64,000 nucleotides of DNA from Petunia secreta (taxonomy: Eukaryota; Streptophyta; Magnoliopsida; Solanales; Solanaceae). Each line of letters begins with the position of its first letter. Position 1 is the stretch's first letter. The notes below the pieces were generated by a model. That model was not told where the DNA came from and searched no databases. It was given only the letters and a program-made list of their open reading frames with translations. Below are positions 12,501 to 24,176 of the stretch, piece after piece. The stretch is taken from contig JARKIP010000017.1 in the NCBI GenBank assembly GCA_029990175.1, positions 19,238,001 through 19,302,000 of the forward strand. Reading direction: 5' to 3'. The position numbers and the translations under genes were made by a program.

Positions 12501-13004
12501 TCTCCTCGCTACTTCCTTTATTGATCTGCTGCTTAGAGACATAGAAATATCACTTGTATTTAAATGAAAAGAGTTATATCCTAACATACTTCTGAGTCTT
12601 GTGGGGCATTAAAGTGCTGGTATTCCCCTCATTTTTAAGTATGTTATGCCCCACCCCAATAAGATTGTCAATATTCTTGGGAATTATATAAAGTAAACAA
12701 GAGTACCACTAATCAAAAGTTAAGCTACACAAGATTTTCTTTATTCTAATATACAAGAACAAAGAATATATTCAAAGTTGTGGAACTACTACGAATTAAA
12801 GATATGACTTATAAAATGAATTTTTGGGAAAAAGCAATTGAGCATAGACTTAATAGGAACTAAAGGTGTGATAGAGGACCATTTTGGATTTATCTCGATA
12901 ATTCTACTATGGAGGTTATAAATCTGCTATGAATATCATTTGCAGTTTGGATTTATCTTGTTAAAAAGATTGATGGAAATTATAGCGATAGGAAGAAAGA
13001 TTTA

Positions 13005-13106
13005 TAGCCTCTCTACTTCAGTCGAGGTAGGGGTAAGGTATGCGCAAACCTCATCCTCCCAGACCTCACTTGTGAGACCACTGGGTAGGTTGTTGCTATT
13101 GTTGAG
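13005..13106 (+). mobile_element. TS-type SINE 3' part
   Basis: gcctctctacttcagtcgag, then gtaggggtaaggtatgcgc, then cagacctcacttgtgagacc and a ttgttgctattgttg tail. This matches the conserved 3' region and TTG-rich tail of Solanaceae TS SINEs. A second, weaker copy of the same tail lies at about 13222-13282. Confidence 0.65.
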
Positions 13107-13107
13107 G

Positions 13108-13985
13108 AAGAAGGATTTGCACATGATATTCCTTGATCTAGATAAAGTATATGAGAGCCCCCAAAAAAGTCCTTTAGTGGAGTTTGGAGATGAAAGAATA
13201 CTTATTAAATATATAAATGTCATACCTCACCCTCCCAGACCCCACTTGTTGGATCATCTTGGTTATGTTGTTTTTGTTGAATGGTCGTAAATGAGATTTA
13301 TGAAATATTTATTGCAAGTTTGAGAATGATTACAAAGGAGCTTTCAGTAACTGTAAATCTACACTAGAGATTTCCATTGAGTCTGTACCTTTTTACTAGT
13401 TATGGATGTGTTACTAACATTATACAGGATGAGGTCTAATTACGTATGCTACTTGCATATGATAATGTTTTAACTTAAGACACTAGTCAAGTTGTGAACT
13501 TTGGAGAAGCACTTTAGAGAGTATATTTTTAGGATAAGTAAAAGTTGAACAAAATATGTGCATTGCAAATTTAACCAACATGGGAAGAGTGAAAAGTGAG
13601 ACTAGACGGGGTTGCGAAGCATATATGCAAATGCAGAGAAGATCTTGGTTTCATGAGAATGTTTTAATAGATGAGGATGTAAAACATACAATAAGATTAT
13701 ACTCGTTGCATGGTAAGGGATACTGGAATGTTATGTGATTGGAGGACACCTATAAAAGTGAAAGGAAGTCCTATAAAATGGCTATAACATTGTGTTTCTA
13801 CTGGGCCTCTAAGGTCTAACATATCGGCAAGATGAGTATCGTAGAAATGCTAATGCGATATGCGGTCATAAAAGATTTGAAATATTCAACAAGAGGTGCA
13901 AGCAGCTCATATAAAGAATCATGTAAGTAAGGTCGGTTAAGATGGTTTTTTCATGTCTTATGTAGATGTCGCTTCTCGCTTAAAG
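13108..13985 (+). pseudogene. RTE-type LINE reverse transcriptase remnants
   Basis: Scattered blocks keep the order of an RTE-clade reverse transcriptase: LHMIFLDLDKVYESP (13116-13160), a 'VHCKF'-like block near 13556, EDVKHTIR near 13675, KMSIVEMLMRYAV near 13830, and a RLRWFFHV block near 13940. Stops and frameshifts separate them. RTE LINEs and TS SINEs share 3' ends in nightshades, which fits their adjacency. Confidence 0.55.
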
Positions 13986-13989
13986 CGTT

Positions 13990-14740
13990 AGGGGACCTTG
14001 TCGCTTTTTTCTGCTTCTCGCTCTCAAAACTGCAGCCTGCAACTTATCAACAACAGTCCCCCTTTAGTTTCCAATCCGGACTATCTCAAATGGGTGTTAC
14101 ATCCCAAAGGTGTATACCCAGTCAAGTGTTACTACTCTTTCCTTAATGATACAATCGATCCTTCTACTTCTTCTTGGTCGTGGAAAATAATTTGGAGGAC
14201 CAAGGTGCCTTAATGCTTCATATGGAATGTGGATCGTGGCTCATGGAAAATGTCTAATTATGGATAATCTTCAAAAGAGAGGACTTCACTTGTGCAACAG
14301 ATATCCTCTTTGTGAAGAAGATTCTGAAGATGTTAACCATCTCTTCATTGTAAAGTCTCCTGCAACATATGGGACTTGGTCTTTAGTCTTCTAATATTAG
14401 ATGGTGTACGCCCAGATCCACTTGGTAATTTATTTTGGCTTGGCAAAGGAAAGGAATCAACAAACGTTCTCTCTCGGTTTAGAATTCCATTCCAGCAACT
14501 GTTTTTTGGGTTATTTGGAAAGAATAATGACAGAATTATTAAGAATAAAGAAGATAATATTCATAAGATTAAGTTCGAGTGTATATTTTTGCTTAGTTTT
14601 TGGCGTAATATGGCATTGACGGATGGTTCAGATCCTCATGCCTTGCTCGATTTTCTTAGTTCAATTGTTTCTCTACTATCTGCTCTTTGTCCGGCTTTGT
14701 GCTAACTTATTAATAGATATTACCTGATCAAAAAAATCAT
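13990..14740 (+). pseudogene. L1-type LINE 3' fragment (zf-RVT region)
   Basis: The frame starting WVLHPKGVYPVKCYYSFLND (about 14088) and continuing through SSWSWKIIWRTKVP, then across stops to a cysteine- and histidine-containing block (14280-14370), is the zf-RVT domain of plant L1 LINEs. The fragment ends ttacctgatcaaaaaaa near 14720-14736, the usual 3' end of these elements. Confidence 0.65.
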
Positions 14741-15540
14741 GGTGCTTGAAGTGTTGAGAAAGAATGAGGTAGATCTAAATCACATGAAAGAAAGTTAACT
14801 CGAAAGACTATAATCTCTTGGAACTAATGCAAAATTAGTAAAATATAGAGATGCTTGAAGGAAAAGATCCAAATTGGTGATGACAACTAGTTTGGAAGAG
14901 CAGTCATACTAGCTCAATTTTTTAATTCCAGTATTTGCTAGGAGTCTCTTATCTCAATTTGGGCTTTGCATAAAGTAGAAAATTTTGAAAAAATTATGCC
15001 ACATAACCGTTGGGAAGAATAATTACTATTTTTGTCCATCGTTTGTAGTTTCTTTCTTTCCATAATCATTTTACCTTTTCAAAATATATTTTAAATATTT
15101 CAGATATATATATATTTAATATTATGTATTTTGAATATATATTTTAGATATATATTTAATATATTTTAAATATTTTGGATATATATTATGTATTAAGTTT
15201 TTGGAATATGGATAGATAAAAAGTAAATATTTGTTAATCGGCAGATATTTATGTAAGTTTCTCGAAAATGTTAGAGAACTTCTAATATTATGGAGCTAAT
15301 TTATTTAAATTTGGCATGGCATGGATCTAAATAGAGTGACATGGAAGGTGATGATTCATATGTCCAATCCCCACTAGCTTGGGATTGAGGCTTAGTTGTT
15401 GAATAAACTGGAGATAAGAGATTAATTTTGCCCCTTGCTGCTTTGATTCTATATTTTCTTAATGAATTGAAATTAGTAAAGATTACATCAAGCTATATGT
15501 CTTCCTTTGATCTTCGAAGAATTTCAATAAAAATTGTTGT
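14741..15540. other. AT-rich intronic DNA
   Basis: Non-coding. 15060-15220 is a low-complexity run of atatatttaat/attttaaatat words. Nothing else recognised. Confidence 0.5.
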
Positions 15541-15544
15541 GGTG

Positions 15545-15700
15545 AGGATAAGTGGCTCCAAGCCTTGGTGGGTAGAGTTACCTTGTACCTGTTGCTGGTG
15601 AGAGGCGATGGGTACTCGGTGAAATTAGTCAAGGTGCGTGTAAGATGACCCAGACACAATCACTATAAGCGGCTCCAGTGTTGCTTCTTCTAATATGCGA
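15545..15700 (+). mobile_element. TS/Au-type SINE 5' part
   Basis: ggtgggtagagttaccttgt, then acctgttgctggtgagagg and attagtcaaggtgcgtgtaag, followed by a cccagacacaatcactataa block. This is the body of Solanaceae tRNA-derived SINEs. Ends are eroded and no TSD is evident. Confidence 0.65.
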
Positions 15701-16017
15701 TATGCATTTAGAAGGACGAAACAATATTTTGGTGTCTCATAAAGGATGGAAGACAAATCACTACCGCCACTCTCATTACTAGCGACGGTCTTGATTTAAG
15801 ATCTAAATAAGGAATCCTTCGTATTTTATGCAAATTAGACATTGTTAATTGGTATTTCATTCTCTCTTTTGAAGGACATGGGTTTTGGACAAAATTAATT
15901 CAATTGGATTTCCTATGGGATCTCTTCAGTTTTTTCATCCTTATAAGTGGCTCTCCACAATTTTTCTCCTCTTCTCAATGGTGCCTAATGCAAGGACTCT
16001 CTGTCACCATTCCTCTT

Positions 16018-16256
16018 CATTTTGGTCATGGAGCTTTTTTCCTACATGTTGGGATTGATGTTCAACTAGGGTGTATAAGATGTTTTCTCCTTCTTTTAGG
16101 GGCTCGGTTACTCTAGATGACTCTCATATCCTTTTTTATTTTGGTTATGGAGTGTTTTACCTACATGTAGGGTGTTAGTGTTCAACTGGGATGGATAAGA
16201 TATTTGTTCCTTCTATTAGGGCTCTGATTACTCTAAGATGTATCTCATATCATTTT
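16018..16256 (+). repeat. Tandem duplication, about 119-bp unit
   Basis: tttggtcatggagc... (16021-16139) and ttggttatggagtg... (16141-16256) are two diverged copies, each running through a 'ttcaact-ggg' block to 'ctctcatat/ctcatatc'. Confidence 0.75.
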
Positions 16257-16309
16257 GCCAATTTATGTGATGCTGCGATACTACAGGTTCTTTCCTTAAG
16301 AGTCATTTT

Positions 16310-16720
16310 CTTGACTTTTGAATCCTTTTCTACTCTGCACGTCACTTTTTAATAAGATCAATGGAGCTCCTAACATACAACTAGTCGGTGATTTCCCAGG
16401 GTTTAGCAATGGTCTCTCCTTATCCACTATTAAATATCCTGGTCTTCCGGTAGGGGCTAAATCTAATTATATTTCTATTTGGGACAGGATCCTTGAGAAA
16501 TGCGAGAAGAAATTTTCCAATTGAAAAAGACAGTACCTTTCCTTTGGTGGACATTGGTTCTAGCCATGTTCTTGATGCATTTCTGACTTACTCCATGACT
16601 CTGCCTTGTGTTTTTTATGACATGGAAACAAGCAAAAAACATCTTCTCATCTCGTCAATTAGAACTTTCTTATTCTTGAAAGAAAATTGGGGGTTTAGGA
16701 ATTAGAAACTTGAAGGCAGA
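16310..16720 (+). pseudogene. L1-type LINE reverse transcriptase fragment
   Basis: The translated block YPGLPVGAKSNYISIWDRIL (16436-16495), followed by EKCEKKFSN and an out-of-frame continuation, matches the C-terminal part of plant L1 reverse transcriptase (usual form Y-LGLPLGAK). It is interrupted by frameshifts and ends near 16720. Confidence 0.65.
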
Positions 16721-16739
16721 TGATAAAATTTTAATGCGC

Positions 16740-17840
16740 AAACAACTATGATTACTGAGAAATACAAGAGTCATCATGTTTTAGATAATGTATATTAGGA
16801 TTAATTGAATTTTCTCTCCTTAGTTTTATATGAATTCTTTTTGTCCATTTGCATGCAAGTTTCCTTCATGCATCTATATATGAAACATGTCCGTGTAAGT
16901 TTTTCTGCCCATGTACATTCAATTTTTTATTTTAGAATTGTTTCTTAGTGCTTTTTCATTGTGCAACTTTGACCTTCTAATCTAAGCTGGTGGGCTTCTG
17001 CAAATTAGTAAGACCACTATTACGTTCTACCTTGGAGCTCAGCTAAGTTTACAGTTGTGTTGTATGCTGATGTTCATGTTCAGCGTAAATTAGAGATCCT
17101 TGCTTTTATGGTCTATGATGCTCATTCCTCAGACGAATGTTTAAGAGAAACCTAATGGAGCTGTGAAAACTCAGATAATGTTGGATATGGATGGTTTTTG
17201 AATTTTACACATGACTTTATCTTGATGACTTATGCGTATTCCTTAAACTTTAGCCATGTGTCAAAATATGCATGAAATATGCTAAAAATGGCTATTTTTT
17301 GTTCAAGTCGCCTTTGTTCAGGCAGCAAATTTCTCTTGTCTATCTTTTATTATCTAGTTCCCTAAATTGGCAAAGTCTGTTAAATGGTAGCAGGCATTTT
17401 TTCTGAGTTCGAAAGTGTAAGTATCTATATATCTAACTTAAGTGTAATAAAATATCTTTTCTCCCCTTAACTGAGAACTAACTATCTTTAGGTTTTGGCA
17501 GTTGAAATTTGTTATTGGTCTTTGTAGATTATATTGTTTAGTATAATGCCATCTGCACATTTCACATTTTAGTTAATTTAGTTTTTAGTTATAATTCACT
17601 AGTGAAGCTTCCATATTTTTTTTCTAATTCTTGGAAACTGCTAATCATTTCTGTTGTGTGGATTATACATTGCATGAGTTTGAGATTAGGGGATTGGAAT
17701 ATTTTCTCAAAGTTACTGGGCTTTTTCTACTAGTCAGTACTAAATGCTGAAATCTTATATTCTTCTTTCCCCTGATTTTTTTTGAGTTTGATATGATTTC
17801 ATCTGACTTTTTCTAACAATTATCTGGTCGGATGACCAGT
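16740..17840. other. Intron of the PDCD5 pseudogene, nothing recognised
   Basis: T-rich intronic sequence with no coding block or repeat structure visible by eye. Confidence 0.4.
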
Positions 17841-17847
17841 TGCCTTT

Positions 17848-17848
17848 A

Positions 17849-17906
<58 letters not shown>

Positions 17907-17907
17907 T
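17848..17907 (+). repeat. (TTA)n microsatellite
   Basis: About 20 uninterrupted TTA units end a few bases before the exon starting at 17919. They produce a spurious poly-Tyr frame on the + strand. Confidence 0.97.
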
Positions 17908-18322
17908 TGCATGCGCACTTGCTCAAATTGATCTTGTGAAGCCTGACAAGGCCAGAGGGGTTGAAGATGTTATACTCAGAGCTGCTCAATATGGGCAGAT
18001 CACAAAAAAGGTGCTCTATCTCTCTACATTTTCTGTAAATTTTTCCTGTCTATATCTTATAGATAATTTGTTCTGTTACTTTGAATAATGTTACCTCTGC
18101 AGGTTTCAGAGGAGAAACTTATCCAACTTCTTGAACAAATTAACACACAAATAACTAAGTAGACAAAAGTAATTGTACGTCATGGTCTCCTGCTCATCTT
18201 TTTCATTTATTTATCTTTTTCATTTGTTTGGGTTCAGTCTGAATCTTGTTTCACTTTTGCTCCAAAATTTGATGACTCTGCATATCCAGAGGCGTTAGAA
18301 TGTTCTTGAGGATGATGATTAG

Positions 18323-19990
18323 AATACTTCAGCATGTTATAGTGTACGATTATGGTTCTTTATAATTTTTATGAGATCCTGATGAAGCTTGCAGTGTGTC
18401 TCACCAACATTATTAAAGTCGGTCTTGGTTCTCAAGATTTTCAAATGTCACATTGATATTTCCCAGCTTGTACCAGTTATCCTTGTATGAAGAGAATGTC
18501 ATGTATGCTTTTTAGATAATGAATGACCCTGCTTCTTCTTCTTCTACTTCGCAAAAAGATCAGAGGCTTATACTCTCAAGGTCCTTATTGGGGGTGAGAA
18601 GAAATTTGAAATTAGTGCAAAGCTCGAGAGTCGAAACTATACTAAAGATGATAGTCAGAGTACCTTCCATATGGGTTTACTGAAATAGGATATTTCAGTG
18701 CCACTATTAAACTTTTGGCCCCTTCAAAAGTAGTTTAACTTCCAGGCCTATTTCTAGAATCCGGAGCATTTCTTGGTGGATCACCAGGGAAGTTCCTTTG
18801 CGGGTCGTTAGGAATTTAGTGCAAAAGTTTCTTTCGACACTTTTCATCGGTGTAAAACTTAATGTTCATGCGATCCAGAGCTATTGGGTGAAATTTTGGG
18901 GCGAGGGGTCGAAAGGTACGTCAAGTCCGAATCAACTGATTAATGGTGTATATCTTTTAGGATAGTAAAGGTTGGATGAATATCACGATCGGCCATTATC
19001 TGGGGGTGCAACAAGTGATAGCTGGCATTTTCCATCTTTTGTAGCCACTACCTTGCCATTCCACATAAACGCGCCTGGGGCTTGTTCCAAAAGCACAATA
19101 TGCAAATATTGTTTTGCTTGTAATCCAATGTGTACCTTGCTTTTAAGTTTGAAGGAAAAAGCACCGCATGCCACGAAGAGATCATGGACTTTAAAAGGTA
19201 TAAAATATTGAAAATGATCATGGAGCTTCATCAAAAAAATCTTGAAACTTTAGACTAACCTCTATGAGAAATTTATTGGAATGTGATTCAAAATTGAAGG
19301 AATATCTCATATGACACTATATTTTGCAGTCCAAGAAAAAATTCATGTAACTCTGAACTAAGCTTCAAAAAATTTTCTAAAGTTCACTTGGATTTGTTCA
19401 AAATCACAGGAAAGTCTCATGGACTTTCACTGTTATTCATCAAATATCCAGTTTGTGTTTTAAGCAGTGGCTATATTGTCTAAACTTTGCAAGCACTGAC
19501 TGTTTCTCATTTAGTGCCCTAAAAATTGGTTACCTGGCTAAATGTACACTCTTAAATAAGATTTCCAAGTATTGACTATGATTACGGACCAGAAAATCTT
19601 CAATTTGGCGGAGTGTTTGCCCCTGCCAAGATCATCAGTGGCTCCCATGCGAGCCTGCACATAGAGCAACTATGTGAGCTTTGTGCCTACACCATGAGGC
19701 AAGTTTTACTTATAGAAGTGATGTTATCGAAGTCAGTAGCTGAGCTAGTATGAGGGTGTTGGCATGAGTGCCGCACTAACAACTGTGTTGGACGTTTTGC
19801 TGGGAACATAACATTTGGGGGAGAGTGATCTTCAAATGTGAGCTATATGCAATGCGGTGATGCCAAAGCTAGATTAAGGTGTGCTAGAGGGACGTGACAA
19901 ATGTGAAGAATGACTCGAGAGTAAGCTGCATTTTCAAGGATTTCGAGTGTTAAAAGAGGTGAAGTCACTCGCCATGTTTGTGTTTGCAAT
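18323..19990. other. Unrecognised intergenic DNA downstream of the PDCD5 pseudogene
   Basis: 3' flank of the pseudogene, then sequence without recognisable genes. The segment 18960-19240 is open on both strands (about 80 codons each) but matches no family I know. Confidence 0.35.
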
Positions 19991-19994
19991 AGGA

Positions 19995-20405
19995 AGCCAA
20001 ACAATTTCATGCGGAATCAAAGTCTGAATAGAGCCAAATTATTTGTAGTGAGGCAAGGTTGCAAGGAACTGAATAGCTAGACGAGGAGGAATCCGAGATT
20101 GTGACAATTTTTCGGTATAGGGAGATTCTTGTGGGAGCCAAACCACTTGGTGGGGAGGCAAATTTGGAACTAAGAGCGGAAATATTGGACGGAGCAGCGA
20201 TGCTGATTGTTAACAAACTACTATGTGTGGTAAGGCAAATAATAGAAATGTGTTGTACAAGTCGGGGAGATAGTTGGGCTAAACCAGTGGACATGAAGGC
20301 AATGATGATGGTTAACCGGGCCACTATATGTGGAGAGGCAAATGTGGGAAATAGGATGAATTGACCAAACCACCAAATGGAAAGGCATTGTGCTGGAGCA
20401 CTAAG
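19995..20405 (+). repeat. Degenerate repeat array (gccaaac...ggaggcaa units)
   Basis: Seven diverged units start with agccaaac/gctaaacc/aacaaact/gaccaaac and carry a 'tggGGAGGCAA'-like core. They begin near 19995, 20033, 20139, 20213, 20278, 20313 and 20363. Spacing varies from about 35 to 105 bp. Confidence 0.5.
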
Positions 20406-20409
20406 GTAA

Positions 20410-23158
20410 AAGTGTGAGATCAAAGTGGGGAGAGCTAAGCTACACATTCGATGGATTTTCAAGTTTCAGAATATGGTCTTTCCTAAGTTAAAAATACAGA
20501 GGTACATCATACAAGGAGGCACTTACATGAGGAATAAGGTACTCTTTCTAGTTGGCAAGTATATGGGTACGAATCGGGACAAACTAAGGTGTCTACTAAA
20601 GAAGTGAATGTTTGAGAACAAAGATCTCGTTCGAGAGTACAATGAAGCTACCACTTTTAGAAATGAAGTACTATGTGGAGTACATCCCAATAGCTTGCTA
20701 AGTACTAAAGAGTGCATTTGAGAAGCCGAAGTTACCACGTTGTAGCATGGGTATTCTGAGGCCTTGTTATAAATTATTTGGACAGATTTGAGTATTAATA
20801 GCCGCTAGTGTCTTTGTGTGGGCAAGCCATTAATTAAATTAGATGTGATATTTTCTCTTGAGTGTGGGGTCAAGTTACAAGTTACTCCTAGTTACGAGCC
20901 TGAGATTTGACATTGTTCAAACAGTTGCTACAAGGAGATCTTTGTAGAGCAAACATATGAAATCAGACCACAAAAGAATAGGTCGTAAGGAGCCACATAG
21001 AGGGATGTCTATCTCAGAGGGGTTATCTTTATAAGATGTCGTTATAGTCTAGGGACATCATTTGTCCAGTTGTGACCAAAATTTTAAAGGATGCCTCGTA
21101 CTTTGAGTGGAGAAGTATCTGCCTATGCAAAGGTATTAGGCGTAAGTAAATCTTGAATGAAGAAAGTCTTTAAAGTAGCAAGGGCCTATAAGGGCGAGGT
21201 GGGACAATGGGTGCTATAATAGAAGGTGTCTAAAGAAGTTACCTCAATGAAGGAAGCTACCCGAAGAGAAATGAAGTCAATGAGGGCTATAATATGGATG
21301 GCATGCGTGTCATCAAAAAGAGCTATAGTTAGTCACCACAAAAGTGCAAAAGCAGAGGCACTATCCAAGTAAACATCGTGGAGATGAAGTGGAGAGGTAC
21401 GCTTGTATAAACTTGGCGAAGCAGTGCATGTGCATGACTCCATTTCCCAGAGAAGGTACTTTGAAGAAGTATGAGGTGATTTGACCAAGGAAGCTGCGAT
21501 GGAGAGATCCGAAGGGGTATACTTCAAGTATCTGCGGGCGTATTTCATCACCAAGGACGATGACTAGCTTGAATGAGGGAGAAATTTTACATGGTGCCTT
21601 TATTGGTACCTTAGCTCGCCTCATGACTGTACTGAATAGACAGGATGGACGAATATCAGCCGAACGGATGACTGCCAGTCTTGTGTTGGACAGGTGTCAG
21701 CTGTGCGCTGGGTATGTGTCAATCATGCGGGTATTGTGCGGGCATTGAGTGTTATTTCTAAATATCATGGAGCTACAATTGGAGTATTAGATTTGGTTAA
21801 GGACCTTATTCATAAGATGCTAAGTAATGTGCATGCCAGATATGTGGTCACTCCAAGATTCTTCACTTATCGGCTTGACTTAGCCAAGTGGCAATGGAAT
21901 TATCATAATTATCCAGAACTTAAGAAGGCCATGACAGAACATCTGAATGCCATATTGCTTTCCACGAGTACAGGAAACGGATAAAACTTTTTTGGAGATG
22001 TGAGATGCGTCAAAAGGAATCTCTTAAAATAAATGACACCTCATTTGGATATCGGAGTTAAGATAAAAGCCCCAATACGATTGTCGAGACAAAACATGTC
22101 AACTACAAGAACATTGGCTTTTCATTTTAAGAGATATATAAAGAGGGCATGAATTGTAAGAGCCGACCAATCCTCCTTGTGTGTGTTTTCGATACATCGC
22201 CCTAAGTAAGCTACCTTGAGGGTGTCTTCAAGTGCCTGCTTGGAGATCTCTAAGGAGTGTCTAAGATATCATGTTAGGATACTTTATGGACAGTGCGTGG
22301 CTAGGAGGGCAGAGTTAGGCGCCCAACGAGTGTCGGAGGCTTGACATAAAGAAAGACTATGCCCCTGGGGTTGTCCTCGGGAAGGATAAAGACTTATGTG
22401 ATGATTGAGTACTTGAGGCACCATAAATTAAAAGGCTCATGTATCAACTTATAAGCATGGCTGGGGTTCATTCTTGCAAATAAGGGTCCGTTGGCCTAGA
22501 CGTGCAGTTGTGGGGCAACATTGTACTATTAAGAATAGAAGCATGTCGTAAGGACTATGCTTGGGAATGCCATTGGAAATTTGAAGGCATTATATGAAAG
22601 GCGCACATGATAAAGGCCAAGCGCATATGAGTTGTCCTACTCGAGCAAAGCACGACCAAGTGCCATGGCACAAGGCAGGTGTCGAACTTGAAGATTGTAC
22701 TGAGCACGTGGGAGCAACGCTTAGTGCTAGCCAAGGGATTGACATGTCCTTAGTCAACCCTAATTATGCGCATAGAGAATTATTTGCATAAGAGATGCAC
22801 ACAAGGGAGAAGTGTTCGGGCGGCACATTCGAAGCTAAGAATTTGAGACAAGTTTCATATTAACTTGGAATAGATAAGGGATGGCTTGTAGTTAGGTGAG
22901 ACTTCCGCACGGGCTTTTTGCATGTTGCTAACACAAAGGAGTCAACCCATGACATGAATTATGTTCAAGGTACGTCATGCTCAATGAGATCTCGATGTAA
23001 ATACCCACTATCAGTCATGGGTCTCATTTTAATCGTGATTTCAGGTGCTCTTTTCTTAGAGAAATAAGCCAAGTCAATAAAGTCGCACATACCATTGTAC
23101 CACTAGTAAGAAATGTAAGTAAAAGACTACCGAGGAGTTTTGAATACACTTTAGCAAC
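20410..23158. other. Repeat-derived sequence, family unknown
   Basis: Purine-rich sequence with recurring 'gaagctac', 'aatgaag' and 'agaagttac' words (20640-21450). No coding frame longer than about 100 codons and no domain seen. It is probably an old retrotransposon, but no LTR pair was found. Confidence 0.35.
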
Positions 23159-23160
23159 TA

Positions 23161-23417
23161 CTCCCTCCGTTTCACAAAGATTGACATGTTTCGGATTTCA
23201 AGAGTCAAACGACTTATTGTTTGACTGCAATATTTTCATGTCTTGTAAATATTTAGAATTATTAGTTAGTGTGATTTATAGTACTTTTTATATAGTTTTC
23301 AAATATATAAATATTACTTCAAAAAATTGAAAGATTTTATGTCCAAATTCACGGTAAAAATTACAAAATTTGACTCTCGAAATCCAAAACATGCCAATCT
23401 TTGTAGAATAGTGGGAG
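23161..23417. mobile_element. Stowaway-like MITE with TA target duplication
   Basis: About 50-bp terminal inverted repeats start ctccctccgtttcacaaaga on the left. The right end, reverse-complemented, starts ctcccactattctacaaaga. TA flanks both sides (23159-23160 and 23418-23419). Length 257 bp, AT-rich centre and the ctccctccgt terminus are typical of Tc1/mariner-derived Stowaway elements. Confidence 0.9.
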
Positions 23418-23419
23418 TA

Positions 23420-24170
23420 GTTATTAATTTTCTTTTCCAATGTTTTAGAATGTTTCGAAGACGACTTAGAGAAAATACATATTGGAAAGTAAACATCCAA
23501 TGGAATTTCCTATTTAAGATGAAATCTGTCTATAAAGAAAGCAAATCCACTAAGTAGATTGAAATTTATTTTTAAGGATGCAAATCTACTGCATAGATTT
23601 ATTTTACATGTGAAGATCACAAATTTATAACACATACCTAAAATCAATGTAAATATCCAGTTATGAGATCAGAAAATCTTCTGTGTAGATACTCTTTGTC
23701 AAATGTGATTAATGAATTACTTATATTGCTCTTTTTTTACAATATAAATAGAGAGACGCATATCTCTTTGAGTACTATCAAGGTAAAGTTTTCAAGTTTT
23801 TATTCGAAGCACAAGAAAGGTACTTACTACATTGTCTGGCTTATTTTTCTCTTTGGGGTGTGATGAATTTCATATAACTTCGGTCTCCTATTTTAATCTT
23901 AGCAAGCCAGTATCTCTAGTTATCAATACAATCTAAGCCTATAAGCATATTTTCAAATAATGAACATATGAGTTTGATTTCAAGTTAAAAGAACCTAATA
24001 TATACAAGTAAGGTATTATAAAACGAAGGAGAATGTTTAATTAAATCCAAACTTAGGTACAAGATCTGAGGCAATATGCATGTTATATCACATTATTGGA
24101 TCCTGATTACTTTCATTATTTATGCCTTCAATTCTGGTTACTACATAATTTTTTTGTGATTTATTAATCA
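23420..24170. other. 5' flank of the response regulator gene
   Basis: AT-rich. A T-rich run followed by ttaatcag immediately before ggaaaaATG suggests a 5'-UTR intron ending at 24170. Exon 1 of the UTR and the promoter could not be fixed. Confidence 0.4.
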
Positions 24171-24176
24171 GGAAAA

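Larger units (their letters stand above)
2855..18322 (+). pseudogene. PDCD5: PDCD5-family pseudogene split by a retrotransposon
   Basis: The conserved plant PDCD5 protein (small, DNA-binding-domain fold, linked to apoptosis and nuclear regulation) is recognisable exon by exon. Exon blocks are 2855-2892 plus 11530-11562 (ADPELEAIRHRRM, stop, ELMAQQST), 11677-11726 (GTQQHPDQQKTHDEAK), about 11841-11903 (ADERRQMMLTQILTSEARAR), 17919-18010 (LAQIDLVKPDKARGVEDV onward), 18103-18174 (VSEEKLIQLLEQINTQ onward) and about 18284-18322 (QRR, stop, NVLEDDD). It is non-functional: a gypsy element interrupts the first block at the RRM codons. TAG stops replace the expected Gln after RRM, the expected Gln in the INTQ...K(Q)TK segment, and a residue in the last exon. 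The acceptor before 17919 reads AC instead of AG, and the acceptor near 11841 looks damaged. Introns are retained, so this is a decayed duplicate rather than a processed copy. The first coding exon, which would hold the ATG, was not located. Confidence 0.88.

Noticed and set aside
17840..18088. Frame beginning with a poly-tyrosine run
   Set aside because: It is the (TTA)n microsatellite read through into a PDCD5 pseudogene exon, not a separate gene.
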